Source of the DNA: Anaerolineales bacterium
Lineage (GTDB): Bacteria; Chloroflexota; Anaerolineae; Anaerolineales; Villigracilaceae
Assembly (NCBI GenBank): GCA_025938055.1
Contig: JAICQC010000154.1
Span: 1-9,849 of the forward strand
Reading direction: 5' to 3'
DNA: 9,849 nucleotides
The translations under genes and the position numbers were made by a program. The notes under the pieces were generated by a model, which saw nothing but the letters and a program-made list of their open reading frames with translations, was not told where the DNA came from and made no database searches. Positions 1-5,781 of this stretch are shown one piece after another; the stretch's first letter is position 1, and every line of letters begins with the position of its first letter.

Positions 1-148
1 ATCTCTATCAATGGATTCTTTCCTATCTTCCCTAAAAAGGGAATATTCATTAACTGTTGGATAGTTTAAGGTGATAGTCAGGGGGATTGATGTAGAATCC
101 TTTGCATAACAGAAAAGCATTATAAAAAATCTTTAAGGTAAAGTCAAT

Positions 149-177
149 TTAACATATCTTAAAAGTGCCATGATAAT
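149..177 (+). promoter_or_regulatory. Sigma-70-type promoter for the small membrane-protein gene
   Basis: A -35 hexamer TTAACA (149-154, 5 of 6 to TTGACA) is separated by exactly 17 bases from a -10 hexamer GATAAT (172-177, 5 of 6 to TATAAT). Transcription would start near 184 and give a leader of about 32 bases that contains the Shine-Dalgarno sequence of the gene at 216. The surrounding sequence is very AT-rich, which raises the chance of a random match, but hexamers, spacing and placement all agree. Confidence 0.6.
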
Positions 178-215
178 AAGAACAGTTCTCCTATTGCCAA
201 AGGTTGAGGTAAGGA

Positions 216-401
216 ATGAAAGAACCTTTCAAATTATTTGACTACCTAAATAGAGCTAAACTCCCTCAGAGAGATAGGTTTATTCTCTATCTGCTGGGAA
301 TGATAGTTCTAATTATCAATAGTCTTACCGGGCTAGTATTGGTAAAAGAGCTACCTAGTTTACTGGAATGGGTTCTTACTGAGATATTTAAGTTATTATG
401 A
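216..401 (+). CDS. Small single-pass membrane protein, function unknown
   Basis: This 61-residue protein has a charged N-terminus (residues 1-21, ending QRDR), one clear hydrophobic segment at about 22-43 (LLGMIVLIINSLTGLVLV) and a short amphipathic C-terminus (44-61). I do not recognise a family. It looks real rather than random because a Shine-Dalgarno GAGGT (206-210) lies 5 bases before the ATG and a near-consensus promoter lies at 149-177. Its composition is much more AT-rich than every other gene here, which hints at a horizontally acquired or otherwise distinct segment. The hairpin at 505-538 could end its transcript. Small one-helix proteins of this kind include toxins, holin-like proteins and complex subunits. 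Nothing in the sequence decides between these. Confidence 0.55.
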   Translation: MKEPFKLFDYLNRAKLPQRDRFILYLLGMIVLIINSLTGLVLVKELPSLLEWVLTEIFKLL

Positions 402-504
402 ATAGTAGACCCACTTATAGGTATGGGATACTTTGATGTAGTAGCAGCTTCAGAAAGGTTTTAGACGATTCTAGGGTTATAGACTTGAATTAGATACTTT
501 TGAA

Positions 505-538
505 AACAAGAACCCCTCCTAAAAGAGGGATTCTTGTT
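505..538. terminator. Hairpin terminator between convergent genes
   Basis: The arms 505-518 and 525-538 form a 14-base-pair stem with one mismatch (C513 against A530) and a 6-base loop CTAAAA. Read on the minus strand the stem runs straight into TTTTC, a short U-tract, so it fits best as a terminator for the minus-strand rseP-HEAT unit that ends at 641. On the plus strand there is no T-run, but the stem lies about 100 bases after the small gene's stop and may also act there. Confidence 0.6.
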
Positions 539-548
539 AGTCTTCACT

Positions 549-640
549 GTCACGCTACCCACAGGGCGCTCACCTGCACTGCGTGCATGCGCACACCTGC
601 CCTGGCGGGCGGTGCCAGGGAGTGTCGCAGCCAGCGTGAC
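549..640. repeat. GC-rich foldable element with 8-bp inverted ends
   Basis: Exact 8-base inverted arms GTCACGCT (549-556) and AGCGTGAC (633-640) enclose two hairpins. Hairpin A has arms TGCAC (575-579) and GTGCA (583-587) with a TGC loop. Hairpin B has arms CCCTGGC (600-606) and GCCAGGG (614-620) with a 7-base loop, extended by ACAC (593-596) and GTGT (622-625). CAGGGC (562-567) could instead pair with GCCCTG (599-604). The arrangement is a three-way-junction-like fold. It sits directly after the stop codon of the HEAT-repeat gene and at the edge of the AT-rich segment. It may be a dispersed palindromic (REP or MITE-like) element or a structured 3' UTR. Copy number cannot be seen from one window. 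Confidence 0.45.
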
Positions 641-1636
641 CTACTTTTCTTCATCCTCATCAAGTTCCGTCAATTTATCGTCCGGGTCGAAGGCTAGCAA
701 GTCGAAACGTTCGAGGTCTTCGGTAAAAGCCAGGTTATCCAGCGCCTCTTCGAGAAACGCGATCTGCTCGTCGTCTTCGAGCTGGTCAAGCAGGTTTTCG
801 AGATAGGTACGCACGTCCTCGCCGCCGATCTGTGAAAGCGACCAGATAATTGCACTGAGAATATCAGCATCTTCCTCTTCGCCAAGCAGCTTGAGCAAAA
901 TAGGGCGCGCAGCCTGTAGCGAAAGCTCCCCCGCTGCCTGGACCGCGGCTTTACGGATGCGATCATCCACATGGATCAGCGAGCGCGTGACCGCATCGGT
1001 CCAGCGCTCATCGGCGGAACGCCCCATCGCCACGAGAGAACTCGCCTGCCAGGCAGGGTCTTCACGATGGAACGCGGATTCGATCAACGTCGAGACTTCG
1101 AGCCGTGAGGAATAACCGAGCGATTCCAGCGCCGTGCGTCGTACGCGGACGTTGTCCTCACTCGCGGCAGAGGCCAGCAAAGCATCCTCCACCTGATGAT
1201 AGATATTATCAGGAATCTCCTCCAGCTCGCCCAGATCGACAAACAGGTTGAGCGCATTCGCAGCTTCGACACGGACATTGAGGTCCGGATCGTTCTTGAG
1301 CATATCCAGATACGAAGGAACCACCTTCGGGTCTTCGTATTCGTCCAGCAGACGGATGGCACGCGTCCGCACTTCGGGTTCGGGATCGGTTAGGAGGGCG
1401 AGGGCAAAATCGTCGAACGAGACGAGGGTATCTGTCTCAGCCAGGGCATCGAGCTCTTCGAGCAGAGTCAGCTTCCGGCTGGGGTTGACGCGGGGCCATG
1501 CATCCAGGAGAGTCTTAAGCTCAAGAGTCCCGATATCCGAAAATTCCTGAAGGTAGCGCCGCGGAAAGTCCTTGCGGTCTTCCAGCAAAGCATCCAACAC
1601 ACTTTGAAACGAGGTGGAAGTAGTATTCGTATTCAT
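641..1636 (-). CDS. HEAT-repeat domain protein
   Basis: This acidic 331-residue protein is built mostly of helical HEAT (PBS-lyase-like) repeats. About six units can be read: 84-113 (DPEPEVRTRAIRLL), 115-140, 159-189, 191-220, 221-251 (DDRIRKAAVQAAGEL) and 253-283. Each has the typical D-x-x-V-R-x-x-A pattern or a variant. Residues 1-80 are helical without clear repeats, and the C-terminus is strongly acidic (DELDEDEE-like). There is no signal peptide or membrane segment, so it is probably cytoplasmic. Such repeats are protein-binding scaffolds, and no catalytic role is indicated. Its ATG (1634-1636) directly abuts the TAA (1637-1639) of the upstream site-2 protease gene and has no evident Shine-Dalgarno, so translation is probably coupled. 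That coupling makes a partnership with the protease plausible but unproven. Confidence 0.85.
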   Translation of the reverse strand: MNTNTTSTSFQSVLDALLEDRKDFPRRYLQEFSDIGTLELKTLLDAWPRVNPSRKLTLLEELDALAETDTLVSFDDFALALLTDPEPEVRTRAIRLLDEYEDPKVVPSYLDMLKNDPDLNVRVEAANALNLFVDLGELEEIPDNIYHQVEDALLASAASEDNVRVRRTALESLGYSSRLEVSTLIESAFHREDPAWQASSLVAMGRSADERWTDAVTRSLIHVDDRIRKAAVQAAGELSLQAARPILLKLLGEEEDADILSAIIWSLSQIGGEDVRTYLENLLDQLEDDEQIAFLEEALDNLAFTEDLERFDLLAFDPDDKLTELDEDEEK

Positions 1637-3079
1637 TTAGGGAATTGTCACATTGATGGGATCGACAAAATCCATCACGTTGATATAGATCATGAGCAGG
1701 AGCAGGAACGCCATGCCCATGCCATGCACAAGGTTCTCCACCTGCGGCGAGACGCGCCGGCGGAAGATCAACTCGGGCAGGATGAAGAGGATGCGCCCGC
1801 CATCGAGCGCCGGGAACGGGAACAGGTTGAAGAGCCCAAGACTAATGGAAAGCGAGGCAATCAACTCGAGCGTGCGCACCGGCTGATCGATCGGGTCGGT
1901 GGATGGGGTCGCAGTGGTGCTTGCCTCCACATCATGGCTCACCGTCTGCTCGAGGATGTCATAAATACCTTTGAGTCCCACGAAGCGGCTCTGTTCGGCA
2001 TCCAGCGTGCCGCGGATCATTTGGGCAGGCAGGGAAATAATAGTGCGGATGTTGAAGTATGTATAACGCGCACCGAGGCTCAACGTTTCGACCGGCGACG
2101 TGGGCTGCTTGAATGGAACGCCGAGCCCAACGCCGATCATGACCCGCTCCTCTCCTTCGTTCATCTGCGGCGTGGTGATCAGTTCGAGCTGCTCTCCACT
2201 ACGGTCCACCAGAAAGGTCACCGGCTTGTTCGCATGCGCATCGACGATCAGGCGCAGGTCATCGTAGGTTTGGATCGCCTGTCCGTTGCCGCTGATGAAA
2301 ATATCTCCACTCTCAAAGCCAGCCTGGGCAGCGGGACTGCCCTCGACGACGGAAGAGACCAGCACACGCGTGGCATCCGGCACGCCCACACGTCCAAAGA
2401 TGATGCTGTAGATCAGCACAGCCGCGAGCAGGTTCATCAGGGGACCCGCAAACAGGACCGCCAGTCGCTGCCACGGGCTCGCAGCCGCCAACCCGCCCGG
2501 GACGCTGGGATCATTCTCACCTTTTGGGCGCACAAATCCGCCGAGCGGAAGCCAGTTGAGGGTAAAGCGTGTGCCGGGGTGTACTTCTGTCACAACATCA
2601 ATGAGTTCCATCTCGCCGCGTGTTTTCCCGGCTTTGATTAGTTTCCCTGAAGACACCTGGCCCGGGTTACTCTGCGACTGTACGACATTGCCGTTCTGAT
2701 CCACGTAATAGTCGCCAGATGCAACGCTGGAGCGATGACCGCGTTTTGGGTCATCGGATCTCGTCACCTCGATGGAACGCATGACCAGACGATCATCGAC
2801 GCGATCAACCGTGATCTTTACCGGGTTATCAATCATTTCATTCCAATGTACAGGCAATTTGAAATTAAAAGGGATGTCTACTCTTCCGGCATCGTCCAGA
2901 AGAACATGACCCTTATTCGTCCAAAGAGTGACAGCTCCCGGCGTAGGCAAACCAACGCCAAATTCTTCCACTTCAACCTTTGCCCAGCGCGCAACAATAT
3001 AATGACCAAATTCATGGATCAAAACCAAGCCGCCGAAGGCAAGGATAAATACCAACCAGGTTAAAATCGTTTCGTTCAT
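1637..3079 (-). CDS. rseP: RseP-like site-2 zinc metalloprotease (M50) with PDZ domain
   Basis: This 480-residue polytopic membrane protease would cleave substrates within the membrane. In the RseP/RIP family the usual substrates are anti-sigma factors or signal-peptide remnants. The first membrane helix carries HEFGH (residues 22-26), with zinc-binding His22 and His26 and catalytic Glu23. The conserved LPLGGFV segment lies at 177-183, a second helix with GPLMN at about 212-216, and one PDZ domain at about 236-305. The NLFPFPALDGG motif (about 418-428) supplies the third zinc ligand, and C-terminal helices follow. Residues about 45-168 are an extra segment that E. coli RseP lacks at this place. 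The start at 3079 has a weak AAAGG about 10 bases upstream, and a TATAAT lies farther up. It is followed without a gap by the HEAT-repeat gene. Family membership is certain, but the substrate is unknown. Confidence 0.93.
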   Translation of the reverse strand: MNETILTWLVFILAFGGLVLIHEFGHYIVARWAKVEVEEFGVGLPTPGAVTLWTNKGHVLLDDAGRVDIPFNFKLPVHWNEMIDNPVKITVDRVDDRLVMRSIEVTRSDDPKRGHRSSVASGDYYVDQNGNVVQSQSNPGQVSSGKLIKAGKTRGEMELIDVVTEVHPGTRFTLNWLPLGGFVRPKGENDPSVPGGLAAASPWQRLAVLFAGPLMNLLAAVLIYSIIFGRVGVPDATRVLVSSVVEGSPAAQAGFESGDIFISGNGQAIQTYDDLRLIVDAHANKPVTFLVDRSGEQLELITTPQMNEGEERVMIGVGLGVPFKQPTSPVETLSLGARYTYFNIRTIISLPAQMIRGTLDAEQSRFVGLKGIYDILEQTVSHDVEASTTATPSTDPIDQPVRTLELIASLSISLGLFNLFPFPALDGGRILFILPELIFRRRVSPQVENLVHGMGMAFLLLLMIYINVMDFVDPINVTIP

Positions 3080-3134
3080 AGTTCTGCCTTTGTTCTACCT
3101 TTTCGCAAGCATTTCAACTTTGCTCAACGAGAGC

Positions 3135-3140
3135 ATTATA
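3135..3140 (-). promoter_or_regulatory. Candidate -10 box for the rseP-HEAT unit
   Basis: The minus strand reads a perfect TATAAT here, 55 bases upstream of the rseP start codon. Transcription would begin near 3128. I see no good -35 hexamer at 16-18 bases, so the assignment rests on the -10 and its position. A small hairpin (GCTC 3122-3125 with GAGC 3131-3134) overlaps the region. Confidence 0.35.
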
Positions 3141-3202
3141 TCGTTTTTTAAATGGACGCCGTAGAAAGTAAGATTTTTCTAATAACACTCATACATGGCG
3201 GT

Positions 3203-3208
3203 TACAAT
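3203..3208 (+). promoter_or_regulatory. Weak candidate -10 box for the HIT gene
   Basis: TACAAT (5 of 6 to consensus) lies about 100 bases upstream of the HIT start codon in the divergent intergenic region, but no convincing -35 accompanies it. Just downstream, CGTTACA (3210-3216) and TGTAACG (3246-3252) form an inverted repeat with a 29-base spacer. This could be a leader hairpin or a chance match. Confidence 0.2.
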
Positions 3209-3309
3209 GCGTTACAGAGACCCTGCCCAGGTGATGCCAATTCAGTGTAACGATGCTGAAACCGTTTGCAATCCATCTCCACTCCCACCTCTCAAGGAGT
3301 AGATCAAGA

Positions 3310-3657
3310 ATGAGTGATTCCTGTATTTTCTGCAAGATCGTTTCTAAGGAAGCCAGCGCCGAAATTGTTTATCGCGATGAACAGGCAACCGCCTTCCGGG
3401 ACATGCATCCCGTCGCGCCTACTCACATCCTGATCGTACCGAACCAGCACATCGAATCGGTCGGCACGCTGGAAGTGGAAGATGAACCGTTGATGGGATA
3501 CCTCTTCACGGTGGCGCGCAAGCTCGCGGAAGAGGAAGGAATTTCAAAAGGAGGCTACCGCCTGATCACCAATACGGGCGCAAACGGCGGACAGACGGTA
3601 TTCCATCTACACGTGCATTTAATCGGGGGACAGAGGATGCGCCATCCAATGGGCTGA
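3310..3657 (+). CDS. HIT-family (HINT-like) nucleotide hydrolase
   Basis: This is a complete 115-residue histidine-triad protein of typical HINT length. It begins with SDSCIFCKI (a Cys5-x-x-Cys8 pair as in many bacterial HINT proteins). It continues through HPVAPTHILIVPNQHI (33-48) and TGANGGQTVFHLHVHLIGG (89-107), and ends in QRMRHPMG. The triad His99, His101 and His103 is intact, and His101 would be the nucleophile. Family members hydrolyse purine nucleoside phosphoramidates or aminoacyl-adenylates in the cytoplasm. I chose the ATG at 3310 over an in-frame ATG at 3253. AAGGAG (3294-3299) lies 10 bases before it, and the extra 19 residues (rich in His, Ser and Arg) match nothing in the family. 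The gene stands alone between divergent rseP and the convergent LysM gene. Confidence 0.93.
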   Translation: MSDSCIFCKIVSKEASAEIVYRDEQATAFRDMHPVAPTHILIVPNQHIESVGTLEVEDEPLMGYLFTVARKLAEEEGISKGGYRLITNTGANGGQTVFHLHVHLIGGQRMRHPMG

Positions 3658-3662
3658 ACCCA

Positions 3663-4517
3663 TCAGCGCTTCATCAGCGGACTGCCCTTGAGCTTGCTCT
3701 TGGGCTGACCAGAACGATAGGCGTAATATCCCAACCCGGCGCCTCCCAGCAGCAGGAGAAAGCCGAAAATTCCCAGAATGGATGAGCGGCTGCCTTCCTG
3801 CGGATCGGTCGTCTCGCTGACGGTGATCGTCTTGGATTGCGCGCCGAAATCAACAGAAGCGCGGTCGCCGGCTTTCACGGTCAGGGTATAGCTCACCAGC
3901 ATCGTCGGGTTGTAGGCATCTGGCACCGCCATACTGACGTTGTACTCTCCACTTGGGACGTCTATAAAACAGGCGCGGATCGGTTCGAGCAGATCGGGGT
4001 CAACGGCAGAGGAGGTCTCCAGCGTTTCCGAATAAGAGCCGTTCAAATTAGTGAGGCTGACCGCACCGCCATCGATGCCGAACTCCGTCTCCTGACGCAT
4101 GGCGTCGCCGTTGACATCGTCGAACAGCAGCACACAGACTTCCGTCGTCCCGCTGACCGGCGTGGCCGTGACGGTGGGAGGCGGCAGTGTAGGAGCGGGT
4201 CCGGCAGTCGGCTCCTCTGCCGCGGCAAGACCAACTACCACCTGCTGCCCGATCGCCAGCGTGCAATTCTCGTCCAGGCGGGTGTTGAACTGGCGTAATT
4301 GCTGAACGGTGATCCCGTGCAGCAGCGCAACCTGCAGGCAGCTATCGCCCTCGACGATCGTATACAGGATGCGTCCATCAGGACCAGGCGTGGCAGTGAG
4401 AAACTGTGCCTGTGGCGCGGCATGGGCTTCGCTTAAACCATGGAAGGGCAGAGTAAGACCGAGAAGGAATAAGAAAAGAACGATCAGACAAAGAAACAGA
4501 GGAAAACGAGCTTTCAT
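3663..4517 (-). CDS. LysM and SdrD-B-like surface protein with C-terminal anchor
   Basis: This 284-residue exported protein starts with a signal peptide (residues 1-33, hydrophobic core 6-24, AHA cleavage-like end). A LysM domain follows at about 51-96 (YTIVEGDSCLQVALLHGITV ... LAIGQQVVV), which would bind peptidoglycan or a related glycan. After a Pro/Thr-rich linker (97-125) comes an SdrD-B/Cna-B-like beta domain (126-226) with DDVNGDAMRQE (133-143). That stretch is a DxNxD-type calcium-loop-like sequence, followed by VPSGEYNVS. A membrane helix at about 247-267 with a short basic tail would anchor it. There is no LPxTG motif. The start codon lacks a Shine-Dalgarno, but TATAAT (4526-4531) lies 8 bases before it, which suggests a leaderless transcript. 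The gene is convergent with the HIT gene, with 5 bases between their stop codons. Confidence 0.8.
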   Translation of the reverse strand: MKARFPLFLCLIVLFLFLLGLTLPFHGLSEAHAAPQAQFLTATPGPDGRILYTIVEGDSCLQVALLHGITVQQLRQFNTRLDENCTLAIGQQVVVGLAAAEEPTAGPAPTLPPPTVTATPVSGTTEVCVLLFDDVNGDAMRQETEFGIDGGAVSLTNLNGSYSETLETSSAVDPDLLEPIRACFIDVPSGEYNVSMAVPDAYNPTMLVSYTLTVKAGDRASVDFGAQSKTITVSETTDPQEGSRSSILGIFGFLLLLGGAGLGYYAYRSGQPKSKLKGSPLMKR

Positions 4518-4525
4518 TGGCGAAA

Positions 4526-4531
4526 ATTATA
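4526..4531 (-). promoter_or_regulatory. TATAAT box just upstream of the LysM gene
   Basis: The minus strand reads a perfect TATAAT whose last base is 8 bases from the A of the start codon at 4517. A transcript from it would begin at or within two bases of the ATG. No clear -35 is visible at the usual spacing and no Shine-Dalgarno lies between, so leaderless initiation is the simplest reading. Confidence 0.45.
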
Positions 4532-4592
4532 TCAAGAATACATTAAGGGCGACCTGCCAGGATTGCCCGCGATACTGCATCAACCATCACAG

Positions 4593-5606
4593 CTACGTTG
4601 CATACATCTTCCTGATCTCGGGCAGGAAATAGTCATCGAAGAACGCGTCGGCGTCGTAGTCGGGTTCCCAGCCCCAGTCGGCGCGTGCCAGAGAGTCATC
4701 CACATCTTCGGGCCACGAATCCACGATTCCCTGGCGAGGCGGGTTCGGCTCGAAGGTGATCTGCGCACCGGGGAAGGCTTGCATCGCCCGGTCACGGAAC
4801 TCACCAGCCGTCAGAGCAAACGCAGCGATATTGTAGACCTGATAATTCAGCTTTTCGCGCGGCACGTCCGCCAGCATCAACAGGGATTTGATCGCGTCAG
4901 GCATCGCCATAAAGGAGATTTTTGTATCTTCGCGAACAAAGCAGGAATAGGGCTTTCCCTGCGCCGCGGCGTGCAGCATCTCGGGACCGTAATCGCTCGT
5001 CCCGCCGCTAGGGAGCGTAAAGGCAGAGATCAAGCCCGGGAAACGGATGGCGCGAAAGTCGAGCATGTGAGGCGGGTTTTCATCCAGGTGTTTTTGACCG
5101 TAATACAGGCTGTAATACGTGCCCAGCTTCTCGCAGTACAGTTTGTTGCATCCATACATGGTATGAGGCAGATTATATTCGTCCTCGCGCACACACTTCG
5201 CTGCCTTCTTCGTCGCGAGGTCGGGCATCCCGTAGGTGGCGATCGAGCTCGGGAACATGAACTTGACCGACTTGTGATATTTCTCCGAACGATATGCCGC
5301 CAGCATCAATAACTGCATGGTACCTTCCACATTGATACGGTGCGCGTCCTCGCTCGAGACCTCTGCTTTGGATGAAAGCGAGGCTGCCAGATGAAAGATA
5401 ATGTCGAAATCGTAATCGTAAAATGTTTTGATCTTGTACACCAGATCCCCCTGGGCGTGCTCTACTGCGATGGGTTTGATGTTATCGGGTAAGGGTGAGA
5501 GGTCCGCGGTAACGATGCGATAGCCTCCCTGTTTTGCCAACCGCTGGACAAGAGCCTGACCTATCTCGCCACATGCACCTGTCACGAGCACTACTTTTTC
5601 GGTCAT
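4593..5606 (-). CDS. SDR-type NAD-dependent L-threonine 3-dehydrogenase-like protein
   Basis: This is a 337-residue extended short-chain dehydrogenase/epimerase. Its Rossmann motif is TGACGEIG (9-16), with Asp35 at the end of beta-2 indicating NAD. The catalytic set is Ser120/Ser121 and Tyr151-x3-Lys155 (YGCNK). The C-terminal half fits SDR-type threonine dehydrogenases (Thermoplasma-like) as I recall them: RFPGLIS (188-194), GGTSDYGPEM (201-210), MAMPDAIKSL (233-242), DSWPEDVDDSLA (296-307) and WGWEPDYD (311-318). That enzyme oxidises L-threonine to 2-amino-3-oxobutyrate, which a lyase (Kbl) converts to glycine and acetyl-CoA. No kbl lies in the window. The protein is somewhat longer than the classical members, with extra residues around 171-182. 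GAGGAG (5612-5617 read on the minus strand) lies 5 bases before the ATG. A nucleotide-sugar epimerase is the alternative. Confidence 0.75.
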   Translation of the reverse strand: MTEKVVLVTGACGEIGQALVQRLAKQGGYRIVTADLSPLPDNIKPIAVEHAQGDLVYKIKTFYDYDFDIIFHLAASLSSKAEVSSEDAHRINVEGTMQLLMLAAYRSEKYHKSVKFMFPSSIATYGMPDLATKKAAKCVREDEYNLPHTMYGCNKLYCEKLGTYYSLYYGQKHLDENPPHMLDFRAIRFPGLISAFTLPSGGTSDYGPEMLHAAAQGKPYSCFVREDTKISFMAMPDAIKSLLMLADVPREKLNYQVYNIAAFALTAGEFRDRAMQAFPGAQITFEPNPPRQGIVDSWPEDVDDSLARADWGWEPDYDADAFFDDYFLPEIRKMYAT

Positions 5607-5637
5607 AGGGTCTCCTCATGTGCTACAAATGCGCATG

Positions 5638-5654
5638 ATTCAGGTTAACTGAAT
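5638..5654. promoter_or_regulatory. Operator-like palindrome upstream of the dehydrogenase gene
   Basis: ATTCAG (5638-5643) and CTGAAT (5649-5654) form perfect 6-base inverted arms around the 5-base spacer GTTAA. It sits 31 bases before the dehydrogenase start, within the divergent control region shared with the lipoprotein gene. It could bind a dimeric repressor or form a leader hairpin. No regulator gene is adjacent. Confidence 0.3.
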
Positions 5655-5766
5655 TATTTGCGAGTGGTCATTCCGAGGTATTGTCAGCATCAGGTACAAT
5701 CAGATTCCGACATGAATGTTTGCGAGGTAATTTTACAACACCTTGCAAAAGTTGCCTTATGAAGAT

Positions 5767-5775
5767 TGTCATTAT
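5767..5775 (+). promoter_or_regulatory. Possible extended -10 box of the lipoprotein gene
   Basis: TG-T-CATTAT (5767-5775) resembles an extended -10 element (TGn followed by a 4-of-6 hexamer). It ends 6 bases before the ATG at 5782, where no Shine-Dalgarno is present. There is no good -35. An alternative TACAAT lies farther upstream at 5695-5700 and would leave a leader of about 75 bases. Confidence 0.25.
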
Positions 5776-5781
5776 TCTTTT

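Noticed and set aside
28..43. TTCCCT-AAAA-AGGGAA hairpin as a terminator
   Set aside because: It is a perfect 6-base-pair stem but no T-run follows and no gene end is identifiable beside it.
1..69. Possible C-terminal tail of a gene entering from the left in frame 1 (stop at 67-69)
   Set aside because: Only 22 codons are visible, other frames are also open for similar lengths, and nothing recognisable is encoded.
549..640. tRNA-like gene suggested by the cloverleaf-like fold
   Set aside because: No T-arm (TTCRA-type) sequence, anticodon arm of proper size or CCA-like 3' end can be found.
534..806. Serine-rich plus-strand frame over the end of the HEAT gene
   Set aside because: The serine run is the complement of the acidic C-terminal codons of the HEAT protein, so it is a shadow.
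1604..2641. Plus-strand open frame of 345 codons opposite the site-2 protease gene
   Set aside because: It lies wholly antisense to a clear M50 protease, is rich in Arg, His and Gln with low-complexity character, and matches no family. It is a shadow of a GC-rich gene.
3253..3309. Longer N-terminus for the HIT protein
   Set aside because: The extra 19 residues do not resemble the family, and the internal ATG at 3310 has a good Shine-Dalgarno and starts the conserved SDSCIFCKI.
4043..4298. Several short frames on both strands inside the LysM gene
   Set aside because: They overlap the linker and SdrD-B-like region, have biased composition and lack start signals.
5743..5781. Upstream TTG start for the lipoprotein
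   Set aside because: It would put 13 non-signal residues before a textbook lipoprotein signal sequence.
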